Assembly: GCA_021521415.1 (NCBI GenBank)
Contig: JAIQDT010014645.1
Coordinates: 41,001-105,000 of the forward strand
Length of the DNA: 64,000 nucleotides
Direction of reading: 5' to 3'
Origin: Bidens hawaiensis
Lineage: Eukaryota; Streptophyta; Magnoliopsida; Asterales; Asteraceae
In this document: positions 33,027-45,897 of the stretch, piece after piece
Layout of the letters: every line of letters starts with the position of its first letter
How positions within the stretch are numbered: position 1 is the first letter of the stretch
Made by a program: the position numbers and the translations under genes
The notes under the pieces: model-generated
Database searches by the model: none
Told to the model about the DNA's origin: nothing
The model's input: only the letters and a program-made list of their open reading frames with translations

Positions 33027-35670
33027 CAAACTACATTTTTAGTTATATAGGATTTTATTTAATACTATGCTAACTTTTTTACAAAATGACTATTTTACCC
33101 TCACATCCGAAAAACAAAACGTGTGATTTTCACACCCCTTAACTTTTCTATTTTTCTTTTTTTAAATAACAAAGCTACGGTCTAATCAATTCAAGTAAAG
33201 ATTCATACAGGAAACGAAGGCTCTTAAGGTTGCCTAAATCGCCTGGAATGAAGCCGGTTAAGTCGTTCCCGTAAAGATCCAAGCTCACCAAGCTCCTTAA
33301 TTTCCCGAGTTCAGTTGGAATCTTTCCAGTAATGTTATTACCGTATAGCTCCCTGTTGCAGAATAAAGTTACACCACAAAAGTAATTAATTGAACATATT
33401 ACTTTAAATGATGTGCATGAAACCAAAATAACCCATCTGTAACTGACATAACCGAACCCATCATAAAACTTACAGTTTGGATTTATGTTTATTTTCAAAA
33501 CCAAGTTCCTGGTTCAGTTTTGCACATACCAAAAACCAAAAAAAGTGAAAAGAAACAAACCCGCTAAAATCCGAAAGAAAAACCCACCTTTTTTTTAATT
33601 CATGGTTTTGTTTATTTTTTAATATTAAAGAGTTCATAAGAAAACTAATAAATGGTGTGCCCCAAAAATTTAAGGTCCAAGTGTGTAATAATAAATAATC
33701 AATTAATTATTATTTAACAAAAACTAGGCCCAAATTCATTAACTTGGGCTTTTTTTTCGCCCCAAAATTTTCAAGCCTAAATTGCAACACCGAAAAACCA
33801 AGCCAAACCCATTGCGAAAACCAAAAACTTAAAACCGAACTGTTTCCAAAAGCCCAAAAACTGGATATGCAGTTTTTGTTACAGTTTAAGCCCAAAACCA
33901 ACCAATGCAGATCTCTAACTTTAATATGAAAATTGGGTAGACAAAAGGCAAGAATTACAAATACTGTAAGTTTGAAAGTTGACCAAGATCAGGGACTAGT
34001 TGACCCGACAAATTGGCGTTTCCAAGATCACTGCACCAGACAAACCAAAGTTTCTTCTTCAGACTATTTGATGCTGCAACAAAATGGTAACAAACTTGAA
34101 ATTTTATTAAGACATAAGCTTACACCCGAGTAACGAAACTTCCTGGGTTGCAAGTAACATGAAACCATGTACATGGATTGGGAAGGGATGCATCCCAACT
34201 TTGAGTAATACCGTTAGGATCAAGTATTTTGTTCTTCAGGGCAGTTAATGCATCACCTGTTTTGCACATATAAAGTTTACAACAAACCATCATAATTTTC
34301 ATGAGATTTCTAAGCATACAAATGTACCCAATAAATTCTCGAATCGAGTTGAGCTTAAACGAGCTTGAGCCCGAGCCCAAAAATAAGAATGTGGAATAAA
34401 CGAGCCCGAGCCCGAGTTCCATTAATCGGGCTCGAGTAGACTCACTAGCTTAAACAAGTCTATATTTTTATTTCATATGTTAACAATAAATTAGACGGGT
34501 GTCCGCGCATAACTTGGTAATCACATAATAGATTTATGGGTGTTTATTGTTCTACTTGAAACCGTTTGTTGGTATATGTAGATTAATAATTCTTATTTTA
34601 AGCTCAATTTATTATCGAAGTACAAACCAAATAAGAACCAAATTGTTGGTAATGATTCGGTTTGGTTGGCTTCAATTTTCAACGGCCTGGTTTTAGTTTT
34701 CGACGACAAAATACCATTACTAACGATTTGGCTCACGGTTTAATTCAAAGCCATCAAAACCGGACCACAAACACCTATACATAAAATGCTATTTTTATAA
34801 CTTAAACAAACTATGGCAATATAATACTCAAATTAAAGAGAATAAAATGCTCGTTTTTATGGTACAATTTTTTAAAATTGTGGTGGAAGTTTGGTTAAAA
34901 GTGAAATTAAAAAGAGTATATAGGTAAAAAAAAATAGAAGTTACATTTGTAACTATTCTTTAAATTCATAAAAAAATGATTAAAGTAGAGGGACTAAGAT
35001 TATAACAATATTTGAGAAATATGAAAGACAAGTGATATTAAGTATTACAATTACCCCTTTGCCCCTCTTTAAACTTGTACCATGTGCTTAAACAATTGTG
35101 AAACTGTTAAAATTTTACCTTGCTAATTTGCCCATGACTCCTATATTATATTTAGTATAAATTTGCATGATAATTATGATCATATGTAAAATTATGATAA
35201 AATAACTTAAATATATAACTAAATTAGTAAATAACAAACGGGCTGAGCTCAAACTTTAAAAACTACTCACGAGCCAAGTTCGAGCTTAAGTGAGCTCGGC
35301 TTGGATAGGCTCACCTTGTTTAAACCCCTAGCACATTTACAGAGAGGTGAAAGAAGATAACTATTTCTTATATTGCATAGTTTACAAGCAGATAAAATAT
35401 TTATGTTACCTTGTTTGCCCTTGAGTATAAAAATATTTAAGGGACACATGTTTAATTAATTGCAAATCCTTGTTATTTTCCCTAGAAACAAAACTACTTT
35501 TATATGATCTATAAAACTTTCCCTTGAATTTAAAGCTAGTCTACAGCAAGTTACTAAACTTGATCAAGAACAATGAAAAAGCACATACCTTCAATATTCC
35601 CACAAACTCTTGATAAATTAGAGAACCCGAAAATAAACCAAACGATGATCACGGGGATGGTTGGTCCCAT
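30729..35670 (-). CDS. SERK/BAK1-type LRR receptor kinase, copy B
   Basis: Coding exons from the 5' end: 35670-35589, 34256-34124, 34030-33959, 33352-33209, 32838-32767, 32666-32595, 32517-32444, 32233-32102, 32008-31667, 31539-31145, 31049-30729. They sum to 1839 bases (612 residues), all with GT/AG borders and matching phases. Signal peptide ([16 protein letters not shown]), paired-Cys cap ([10 protein letters not shown]), five LRRs, linker [13 protein letters not shown], membrane helix ([15 protein letters not shown]), then RD kinase: [35 protein letters not shown], activation loop [19 protein letters not shown]-terminus LSGPR. The SERK family gives ligand-dependent co-receptors at the plasma membrane, phosphorylating partner receptors. 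The exon layout equals that of copy A, so they are tandem duplicates. Introns hold hAT relics and a TA run. It looks intact. Confidence 0.93.
32993..33023. repeat. TA microsatellite
   Basis: About 15 TA units in the intron between exons 4 and 5 of SERK copy B. Confidence 0.95.
33409..33917. mobile_element. hAT-type element in SERK copy B intron 3
   Basis: Left end TGATGTGCATG; right end, read inward, TAGAGATCTGCATTGG. Flanks ACTTTAAA (33401-33408) and ACTTTAAT (33918-33925) match at 7 of 8 bases, as for an old hAT duplication. The interior resembles the RAE1 intron-4 element (ATAAATGGTGT, AGGCCCAAATTCATT). No transposase. Confidence 0.78.
34330..35335. mobile_element. worn repeat arms in SERK copy B intron 1
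   Basis: 34335-34450 and 35230-35330 carry GAGCTTGAGCCCGAGCCC- and AGTGAGCTCGGCTTGG-type arms like those of the hAT element at 4648. 34640-34775 carries another CGGTTTGG-rich relic. No clean ends; identification is by composition. Confidence 0.4.
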
Positions 35671-37775
35671 TCCCGTGGAGCTAACAAGGTTTCGTTAATT
35701 AAACTAGACTCAAGCAAATAAAATGCTAGTTTTGAACACAGGTCAAGCAAACAATGCTGCTAATATTAAGAGCTAGCCACAAATAAAATCAACAAAATAC
35801 AAAGACTTGAAAATGGATGGTAATTATGAAGTAGTTTCATGTGGGGTTTGGAGTGTTAGATATGCTGAGCATATTTCGGTACAAGTCTTTGTGTGTACTA
35901 AGTCAGTCAGTCAGTCAACGGCTGCATGTTTAATATTTTCTCCTAAAAGGACAAGTGATTGTATTGTGGGGACAAAATAGACGTCAGTGGTGATGCATTT
36001 TCTTCCTTTTATTTTCTGATGTGTTAAGTTCATGCCTAAAAACTAAAGGTTTTCATTCTTTTTTTTCTTTTAAATGATCAACAAAATTTTATTAACATGA
36101 GCAAGACGCCAAAAAGGCCGAAAATCACACCACCAAACAAAAACAACACCACAAGCACACCAGCCCCACCCGATCATTCAGGCATTTTATCAAACACTTA
36201 GGGCAGTATATTATTTAGAGGAAAATTAGAATTCAGAACAAAGAAAGCAATCATATCATACCTATGAATCGCTAATGTCTGGAACTAAAACGTCAGTTTG
36301 AGGCTGGAATCACATTTAATTGGCCAATTTCTAAGACTGCCCAAGATGACCTCGGTAAACTGCTGAAACTTAAAAAGAATTGATGGAATGGCACCACCAA
36401 GAGTGGAGGCATGCGGCTTAATTTGACTCAACATGGTGAAACTTACCACATCTATAAAAAAAAAAGCTTGTAGTTTTACTGGTTCGGGTCATCGACATAT
36501 ACTGAAAATTAGTTGCAATCGCACTAAACATAAGTACGAAACACTTGTATAAATAACTAAATATCATATGTAAAATGCACCATCATCATCATCATCATAT
36601 AAGTTGTTTAAATAGTCGATCCAAATACTTAGCTAGCGGTGCTGAGAATGGATGTATAATCAACCTGTCACAAGGTCATTTGTAATGAAATGCTCATCTA
36701 GTCACCCAATGTAGCATTTAAATACGTACAAAGTTAGAGTGTGTCTCTTATTTTCCTCTCTTTATGATTTATAAAGAAAGAATAAGTCATTTTTATGTTT
36801 ATATAGTGTTTGGATACCAATAAGTTCTTTTAACTTTCTCCTTATTGATTAGGCTAAAAAATGGCTTTTTAATAAGTTGGGATATGATAACTTATCTCCT
36901 TATAGGTTTACAATACCCATTCCACCCTTCCATTCCATCCATCTCCCTTAACACCCAGCTCCTATCATTTATTCCACTCCTCCTACACCCTGCCAATATG
37001 TCATCGATCATCATTATTCCACCCAGCTCCTTCTCTGTAACACGCAGCTCTCTTCAACCCTAAACCCTACCTTGATCATTGAATTCGCTCCCCTACTCAT
37101 CGATTAACATTGAATTCGAGTATCTGTCTACACCGAACTCATCGATTAACATTGGATTCGCTCCCCTACTCATCGATTAACTTTGATCAGCTCTCTGTAA
37201 CATTCTGCCTACACCCAACTCATCAATTAACATTGAATTTGAGTATCTGGCACTTTCAACGACCCCTGCTAAAGTTGAATTCGCTCCTATAATCTCCTTA
37301 TTAATATGAACCTTCCACTAGGTTTGTACAATTCGATTTTAAGTCTATTTCATTCTCATGTAATTGGTGTTTAAATCCGTTTGCGAGTTGTTTGGTTGAA
37401 ACATGTTTAGTGTTTTGGTGATTTTAGTAGTCTTGGATTTAACTTAAGTAGTAGTGGGGTTTATGTTTATGGAGTTTGATGTTTTAGTTACTAGTGTTAT
37501 TAGATCTATATTATGTTTATGGTGTGTTATTAGATTTATATTATGTTTTGTTACAAAAAATCTTATATGTGTGACACATGTTCATATGTAAAAGAGCTTA
37601 GTTGTTCATGATCTATTTGCTATACTTAAGTTAAAACTTAATACTTTAATGAATTAGATGACACATGTTTAGTTGTCTGCTCATTTTTGTTTCATCTCTA
37701 GCTGTTGTCTAATCTTCACTAATGTGTGTTCACCTTAGTATATCGGATTTGCTTGTTTATGAATCATGGATATAG
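35671..37775. other. upstream region of SERK copy B and repeats
   Basis: The first 400 bases are the likely promoter. 36900-37060 is a C/T-rich tract. From 37077 to 37260 the phrase CTCATCGATTAACATTG recurs four to five times with drift. No gene is seen. Confidence 0.45.
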
Positions 37776-38077
37776 TATGCTTAAGACTACGAAGAATAAA
37801 AAAGTCTTGTGGGGTAATGATACGTTTGATGCGTGCTTGCTTGAATTAGAAAAGGGAATAGACTCGGTACTCACTTTAATAAGATTGGGTGGAAGAATAT
37901 AGTTCAAACCATGCACGAAAAAACGGGCATAACTTTTGATGAAAAACAAAAACAAATGGAATGTCATGAAAATAGAATGGAAGCTTTATGACCGCTTGAT
38001 GAGGCATGAAATGGGGATTTGTGGGACGAGAAGCTTAATCGATGCATCGCCTGCATGGTGGGATGAGAAAATACAGA
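37776..38077 (+). pseudogene. relic of a Harbinger-type Myb/SANT-like protein
   Basis: Pieces in shifting frames read VLWGNDTFDACLLELEKG, IGWKNIVQTMHEKTGITFDEKQ, then LMRHEMGICGTRSLIDASP and WWDEKIQ. This order is that of the plant Myb/SANT-like domain encoded beside PIF/Harbinger transposases (family knowledge). Frameshifts near 37868 and 37985 and stops break it. No DDE transposase is visible nearby. Confidence 0.7.
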
Positions 38078-38623
38078 TAAGTTCTACACTCCTATTGTTT
38101 TTTTAATCATTTGTAGTTATAATTGTATCGGGTTCATCGGTTGTTACTATTCCGAAACTAAAACAAAAAGACACCGGTCATCAGTTTGGAAGCAGGTGTA
38201 CATCCGCAAACTAAGAAATCCAAAACAATTCTAAAACAATTTTAGCAAATAACATTTTAAAGCATGAACTATATTAAGATATTCAATTCAGGTTATTAAT
38301 AACATCAAGAAGTCTTTAATCCCAAGCTAGTTGGTGTATACTAAAACTAAAAGGAGAATATTGAATTGAGGTTTTAAAGTGTTAGGAACAAGGCGGCGAT
38401 GCGGCAAAACAACCCACAAACGAGCACAAACGATATAAACACGCAGTACATAAAATATAAACGACACAAGAATTTTAACATGGTTCACCCTAGTGGGAGG
38501 CCTGTATCCACGAGCTACAACTAGGGTTTCTCTTTATTAGCTCAGAACCAAATATTACAATTATATGACATTATTATATATAGTGATAGAGTTAGGGTTT
38601 CTATCTTGGTGAACAAGAAACTA
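38078..38623. other. intergenic DNA, no gene seen
   Basis: AT-rich. 38370-38590 has a GC-richer phrase (GGTTCACCCTAGTGGGAGGC) of a type seen in plant dispersed repeats; I cannot name it. Confidence 0.35.
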
Positions 38624-38967
38624 AGGGTATATTTGGCAAAACTGGCTGGTAGCTGTAACTTTTTAGATATATTTAAATGTTTGGCGGAGTGGCTAGAGCA
38701 TAAATAAAATATATAAAATGACCAAAAGGGGCATAATTAAAAAAACATAATACTAAATGTATGTATCCTGAAGGTTATTTAAGTAATTGCAAATACTAGA
38801 AGCTTGTAGCTTTTACAAGCTTCAAACTTTAAGTTTTTTTTCCTAATCTAAAAGCTTCAAGCTTCTTCAACCAAACAAGGCTTTTTATTAAGTAAGAGCC
38901 TTTTTTATAAAAGCTTGAAGCTAGAAGCTTCTAAAAGCTCCTAAAAACTTCCTACTAAACATACCCT
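38624..38967. mobile_element. MITE-like element, AGGGTAT ends
   Basis: Left AGGGTATATTTGGCAAAACTGG, right ...ACTAAACATACCCT. Interior of AAGCTT-rich arms as in 5911-6308. Confidence 0.6.
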
Positions 38968-38970
38968 AAG

Positions 38971-39938
38971 AGTATGTTTAGTAGGGAGCTTTTAAAAGCT
39001 TTTAGGATCTTCTAACTTCAAGCTTTTAAGAAAAAACTTATACTCAATAAAAAGCTTTTTTTGTTTGAAGGAGCTTGAAACTTTTAGGTTATGAGAAAAA
39101 ACTCTAAATTTGAACGCTACTAGCGTTTGAGAAAAAGCTTGCAGCTTTTATATTTGAAATTTTATAAGTTGGTACTTGAAATTTCAACAATTTTTGTTAA
39201 TTTATATAATACTTACACATTTAACCCTTATTCAAAACCAACTACCCCATGACTTTTTAAGAGGACATAACTTTTTTGCGTGTTAATATTTTATTAAAAA
39301 AATTTACATCATAAAAACGAGTATTTTATTCTCTTTAATTTGAATATGATATTGCTATACTTCTTTAACTTTAAAAAATTAACATATTTCGTGATTAACG
39401 GTTAGGATCGGCAATAAGTCGAGTCAGGCGAGCTCGGGTAATGTGTAAGACCAAATTAGGGTCGGAACGAGTCGATACAAAAAGATTAATTTAGTTCAGT
39501 TTGTATCGGTACGGTTTTGAGTCGAAAGGGGTCAGGTCAGAACATGTTTCAGATTAGAACAGTGTCGGGTCGGAACGGGATTCAGATCAAAACAGGTTGG
39601 TTTAAAAAATTATCTATTCGAAATTACTATATATTTTAACTATGCTTCTTGATTTTCGCCACTGGTTACATGCGTACTGGCTTTGCACGAATTAAGCGTC
39701 TGCATTCGGGTTATGTGTGCACGGTCATTAGGTGAATCATGTACCGACACTGATTATGCGGTTGATGTCTGGTTACATTCCCACTCCGCCGCGTGGGCAT
39801 CAAGCTAGTTTTATTAAAAGTTCCAGCTACTCTGCCAAACACCTAAATATATCTAAAAAGCTACAGCTAACAGCTACCAGCTACCAACCACTAGCTTCCA
39901 GCTAACAGCCACCAGCTAGTTTTGCCAAACATACACTA
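38971..39938. mobile_element. second MITE-like element of the same family, with an insertion
   Basis: Starts AGTATGTTTAGTAGGGAGC and ends TTTTGCCAAACATACACT. It begins three bases after the previous element in inverted orientation. 39400-39800 inside is unrelated GC-richer DNA (GGGTCGGAACG words), probably a nested repeat. Confidence 0.55.
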
Positions 39939-42095
39939 AATGGGCCATTAATTAACTTAATAAAACCGGCCCATCATTAATCTTTTAACCAAAAGCCCAA
40001 TAACCAAGGACTTTAAACCCAACAATCAACCACTTGAAGGCCTTGAACTCCAGCCTGCCATCCAAGCACAAAGCAATTAAGTCACCCAATAACTCCTATA
40101 ACATTTAATAGCATAAATCCACCAAGCCTCCAGTTCCAAGAACAAGCTAAAACTTCAACAACAAAAGTTCTCCAAGCCTCCAGTTCCATAGGAACAGGCT
40201 TAGATTTCAACCAATCCACCTAGTTGCAGCGACCCTTGCTCAGTTTCCCGAAAGGCCTATTGAAACTCCCAAGAGCTTCAATCCAGTCATCACAGACTCA
40301 CTCATGGCAAAACCCATCAATGACTCATCCTCAATCTCAACCGGCTCCCACTGATTCACACTACCCGCTCCAGAGACTTCCATAGCAAATAACACTCTCC
40401 AAAACTAAAAGCACCAAGAGAGATTTTACCATTCGAAATCCTGGTCTCAAAACCCAACATCACAGTGTAATTGTACCTGAACACCGCTCGCGGTCCCATT
40501 GTTACAAAAAATCCCAGTCTAGGTTTAAACCTCCGAATATGCTTAAACTGGCATCTATGTGGTTCCATGATTCATGCTTGTAAAATGAATCCACTTAGCT
40601 CTACTTGATTCAGTGAGCCAAGACTTTATAACTTGGAAGTTTGTTCACTTCTTTCAGCGATACAAATAAAAAAACATGTACCTTCCCACAGTCTTTAATA
40701 ATAATATTCACCAATACTTCATTACAGTGGGTAACATGAAATGAAGTATTCTAGAATCTTGAACCCAAGAGTCTTCACTGCCTTCCACTGAGTTCTAATG
40801 CATCATCCTAGACGCATTCCCAGAAGCAAAATTTCCTATCTTTGGACATCGACTCTAAAGAATGTCCACACCTTCATACAGCCCAATCAAGTCAACTATT
40901 CCCAGCTCCCACTGTCTCTGTTATCCCAAACCATTGCCAAACCAACACTCCATGGGATGAATCCCTAATTGGACTTCCTCGACAAATGTCTTCACCTAGC
41001 ACAAGATCCCGATCCCATCAAATGTTGTACTACTGATCACCACTGAACGAGATAAAACTTCACGGCTCCAAACAAACAAGAAGATACAAAAACAGTTCCA
41101 AATAAACTAATAGGCAAACGGTTATAACAACAGCAAAGCTTTTAAGGAAAGAAAGCGGTACCAAGGGTTCTATGACCATGCACGCGATCAGTTAACGCAA
41201 ACCTTAACCGAAAGTTTATCCAAACGAGCAATAGTTCACATGAATTGCCACCGAGCTCTTTTTTCACTTATGTCGTCACCATCACACACAATAGGACCAC
41301 TTGATTCCTCACACATGCTTAAAAGAGCCCATATCATGCCATAAACTGTGGTCTCCATGATACCGAAAGCAGCGCTCCTCGTCAATCAAGAGTAATCACC
41401 TCGTTTCATTACCAAAATATTTCAAACCCGCTGGTTCCATTTTCACAGGTTTATCCCCGTCAGTACCACATCCAAGTTCCATTGACAAACCAACCAACCG
41501 AAATACAAACCGTTAAAGCTTTTGATCATGACCATCCCATCTTCAGTCATAACAATAGCAAGTGGAAACAAATCAAAAACAGTGAACACAACAATGGCAC
41601 GGGCCTAAACATAACGATTATTCTACTGAACACTGTTAAAATAATCGATTTGTTCATAACTCAGAAACTATAAATAAACTGTAAATAGTTACCTCTGACT
41701 GATCTCCTGTAGATAAATCTAAACCAAAATTCGTTCTTCACAAAACATGGTTCCCTAAAGCATAGTTGATAATTAATAGCCAAACCTGAACTTAAAAACA
41801 AACCCTAACCTTTAACCCGGTCGAATCCAAGAGCCCTTACACCAAGAGACACTACTTGACCAAACAAACCTTAACAATCACTCTTCTATTTCTATTGTTT
41901 CTTGTTCAGATCATTTAAAGCAACCTGTTCAAAATAAACGAGGACAAAAAAAAAATCCAATTGAATAAAAGGCTCCCAAGGCTTCGAATTAAGTGTCACC
42001 CAAATTTTGATCAAAGCTAAAAAAAATAATACTACTATGACTTTAAGTTCTATGTCGGTGGCTTGATTACAAAGCACATCCCTTGACAAGAAAAC
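39939..42095. other. unidentified C-rich, low-stop stretch
   Basis: Unlike its AT-rich neighbours this 2.1-kb region has many CCA/TCC words on the plus strand and moderate GC. The longest minus frame (40568-40356, 70 codons, MEPHRCQFKHIRRF) matches no family I know. It could be a decayed transposon internal region or an old pseudogene on the minus strand. Confidence 0.3.
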
Positions 42096-42729
42096 TGATG
42101 ACGTGGGTACCACCACCCACTCACAAGCTAAAGAAGCTTAGGAATAAATGAGCAGCAAACATAAGCTTACAAGCCATGGAAACTTAGGAATAAAAAATCT
42201 ACGAACATAATCTTCCAGATGGGGAAGCTTGACACTTGCCCAGCAAGGTTCCTAAGTTAACAAGGAAACTCTTGCTACAGTAATTTCAGAAAAAGTCATG
42301 GTTGACGAAAAGCTGGTGTCTGCCATAAAGTAAAAGTAACAAGAAGACAAATAAAAGTTGGACAAAGCTTATATAGAAATGGCATACACCCAGTCTGCAT
42401 AAACTGAAAGAAGAGCTGACCTTTTCCCCTTAAGAAGCTTCAGCTTCCCCCAGGGAAGCTTCTGACTGCCTAGAAAAGGAATATTTCACCAAAGGTATTT
42501 CATTATATTTTCACTCAATTCTCTCTAAACTCTCTCTTTACACTCCTACAACTTTATCATCGTATCATATCACCGATTCTCATGCCGGAGGTCGATCGTA
42601 GGAGACCCCCTCCTATGGTGAGACTAATCGATCGTGTTTTCTTTGATTCTTAGCATGTATAGAAGCTCTTGTTCGGATACACTCTTGGACTGCCATACTC
42701 TTGTTGTTAGCTACATCATTGTAGCAACA
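42096..42729 (+). mobile_element. 5' LTR of a second gypsy element
   Basis: Ends with GTAGCAACA just before a primer site. The start is set at TGATGACGTGGG by the TG...CA rule and is less sure. Contains a TATATAGAAA box near 42368. Confidence 0.6.
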
Positions 42730-42731
42730 AG

Positions 42732-42748
42732 TGGCGCCCACCGTGGGG
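42732..42748 (+). promoter_or_regulatory. primer binding site of the second gypsy element
   Basis: TGGCGCCCACCGTGGGG, two bases after the LTR end; a common primer site in plant Tat-like gypsy elements. Confidence 0.75.
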
Positions 42749-42812
42749 TTGCGCTACTTAGAACAAAGATTCCGGTAGTTTCAGCTCCATTGTTCTTAAG
42801 TATTATCCTTTC

Positions 42813-43835
42813 ATGGCTGACAAGAGTAATCCCGAAAAGAGTATCCCTTCGAACGATGATCGGCCACTTGATAACTCCTCCCCAGAAGAAAATATCGGTT
42901 GTATTTCACCAGAGACGAGCAGGCCGACAACCACATTGTCACAATATTTCGAGTTCCAAATACCACTTTCAACTGGAAGTGGAATATTCTTTCCAAGGAG
43001 TGATTTCTTACTTCCGGTGGAGAGAATAGATATGACGCCGGAGGGTGTCTAAGACAGAACTTTCTCCAGCTCAGGGAGCTAATGAACAATTATGCTTAGG
43101 AGGAGCGTGCTAAGGGGTGAGAATAAGGCTAGATTATACCGAGGAACCTGAAGTTACACTCTCCCCTATGCCTGGTCCATCAAACATGAGCACACCTTCT
43201 CCATCAATAAGAAACGCTCAAGGACTTAGGAGCTCACAAACCAAGGAATATGTAAACATGAACTCTCCTTGGGAAAGGGTAAGCCTCACAGCTTCACTCA
43301 TAACTCCTAACAGAGCAGGAGAGTACACTATGGAACAGCTTTTTCAAAGCTCACATGCTGTGGTACCTCCCCAAACAAGCACCTCCTTGGCAGAAACTCT
43401 GATGTCACTACCTCTGGCAAGTAGCATGATGACCTCACGCATGGTAGAAGCTGCATGTTCCATGCCACAAGCTTACCTACAACCAGGTCTCATGCTACCC
43501 GACATGACGTATCCTCATATGGCCGCCCTCATTATGTCTCAATATGGCCAAACTTGTCCGGGAAACCTACAATGACTAGCTTCTCAAGGCTTCCCAGCCA
43601 CAAGCCAACCTGTGGTTACTCAAGTTCCAAGTATTGTTACCACCAGCATAAATGACTTGACACATTTGGAACCTTACCAGCCATACAAGCCTTCAACCTT
43701 GTCATGCTTTTCAGAACAAATAGCTATCTTTGTGTTCCAAACTAAAATCAAAATTGCAGCCAACATCAAGACTTATGACGGAACAGAAGATCCCGAAGAT
43801 CACCTTCAGATCTTCATGTTGCACTCAAGTGTATT
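42813..43835 (+). pseudogene. gypsy gag, truncated
   Basis: Opens MADKSNPEKSIPSNDD and is broken near 43050 (stop and frameshift) and 43575. The last readable part, IKTYDGTEDPEDHLQIF, is the start of the retrotransposon gag domain. Sequence then switches to copia-type coding, so the rest of gag and all of gypsy pol are missing. Confidence 0.75.
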
Positions 43836-45897
43836 CTGCTTAAAGTCGAGTGTTACATAAAGTGGGTTCCAAAATGGGCTTCATCATCTGAAGAAATTAA
43901 TCATAATACCCAAAATGAGTCACCGACCTCACAACCCGATGGGCCGTTGATTAGTGTTCCAGATCCAATTGCTCCCGACCTAGTATCTCAAGTAAGTAAT
44001 TCTTAAAATTCCAATACTGACCTAGAATCTCAAGTAAGTAATTCTTAAAATTCCACTCCTAGTAATTCTTAAAATTCCATTCCTAACAATATAAGTCATG
44101 AAGATGAAAATTTTGATACAACTAACAATCATGAAGTTGAAGAAGAACAAGCAATGCAGGAAGAACAAGAAGAACCGATACAAGAAGAAATAAGTCAACA
44201 AGAAAAAACCGAGAGATATTTCCTCCCACCAAGAATCAACAGAGGAATTCCTGCAAAGAGATACTCACCAAAAAAAGTATCCAAATCCTCCAGATACTCT
44301 ATGACCAACATAGCAGAAGAAAAATTATCTAAAGAGCTAAAGCCTTCAACGCTTCTTTATACGCGAAACAAATTCCAAATTGTGTGGAACAAGCTTTAGG
44401 ATCAAAGAATTGGAAGGATGCTATGGAAACAGAGATGAAAGCACTGATATAATGCATGGGAGATATGTGATCGCCCCATAGGAAAGAAAATCGGTGGGTT
44501 TTCATGATTAAACATAAACTAAATAGAACTATTGAAAGATACAAAGCACAGTTGGTGGCTAAAGGCTGCACTCAAACTTATGGGATTGACTACCAAGAAA
44601 CATTCTCTCAGGTAGCCTAGACTAACACAATCAGTGTCCTTTTCTCGATAGTTGTAAATGAAGGATGGCCTCTTCATCAATTTGATGTTAAGAATGCATT
44701 TCTTCATGGACAATTAAAAGAGAAAATGTATATGGAAGCTACACCCGAGTTCACGGAAAATTTCAAAGCAAAAGAAGTTTGTCACTTAAAAAGAACGATC
44801 TATAGGCTAAAACAATCTCCTAGAGCTTGGTTTGGTAGATTTACCCTAGCAATGAAGGGATATGGATTTCGACAAGGAAATTTTAATCATTCACTCTTCC
44901 TTAGAACCAGAGGTAACCTTGTAACTTGTTTAATCATATATATTGATGACATGATCATTATCTGGAATGATGATGAAGAAATGAAGAAGTTGAAAGCAAA
45001 CATTTTTAAAGAATTTGAAATGAGGACCTAGAAAGGCTTAAATACTTTCTTGGATTTGTAGTACTAAGATCTAAAAGAGGTATTTTTATATGTCAAAAAA
45101 AAATATTCTTGATGTTTTAGCCGAGACAGGTATGATCGACTGCAAACCGGATGATATGCCAATGGTGGTTAATCATAAACTACATATGGAGGAAGGAGGG
45201 GAACTGATAGATAAAGAAGGTACCAATGCTTGGTAGGAAAATTAATGTATCTTTCGCATATTCGTCCAGACATCGCATAAGCAGTGGGAGTAGTCAGCAA
45301 ATGTATACATCAACCTCAAGTTATTCACATGGAAGCAGTATGAAGAATTATCAGATATCTCAAAGGAACAACAGGCCACGAGGGTCTCTTCCAACCAAAT
45401 AGACACCTAAAATTTCAACGTTATACTGATGCAGACAGGGTAGGAGACAAAGATGATGGAAGATCAACATCGGGTTACTTCACTTTAGTTGGTGGAAATA
45501 CATGGAGAAGCAAAAAACAGAAGGTCGTAGCATTATCTAGTGTCGAAGCGGAATTCCGAGGGATTACACAAGGCGTGACAGAGGTTTTAAAGATGATAAA
45601 CTTATGACAGAAATTGGTTTTCTCCAAACCGACGCCAGTAGAATCATTTGTGATAACAAAGCCGCAATACAAATTTCAAAAAATCCTGTCCAACACGACC
45701 GCACAAAACATGTGGAGGTCGATAGAAGTATCATCAAAGCAAAACTCAAAGCGGGGATTATAAAGCTTTCATTCGTTCAATCAGAAGACCAACTTGCAGA
45801 CATTCTAACCAAAGCCGCCAACGGAAGAATATTCAACAGTTGTCTTGACAAGTTGAGGATTGGAGACCCCACTACTCAACTTAAGGGAAAGTGTTAG
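43836..45897 (+). pseudogene. Ty1/copia reverse transcriptase-RNase H, 3' half
   Basis: After an acidic linker with repeated VSNS phrases (43985-44075) come RYKAQLVAKGCTQTYGIDY, LHQFDVKNAFLHG, TIYRLKQSPRAWF and the catalytic YIDDM (about 44940), then RNase H pieces (LSSVEAEFRG, IICDNKAAIQIS, DQLADILTKA) to a stop at 45897. That order is copia RT-RNase H. At least six stops or frameshifts interrupt it. Gag, protease and integrase are absent; the 5' side is fused to gypsy gag. Confidence 0.88.

Noticed and set aside
42634..43029. 131-codon ORF across the gypsy LTR/leader
   Set aside because: Crosses the LTR end and primer site and is out of frame with gag.
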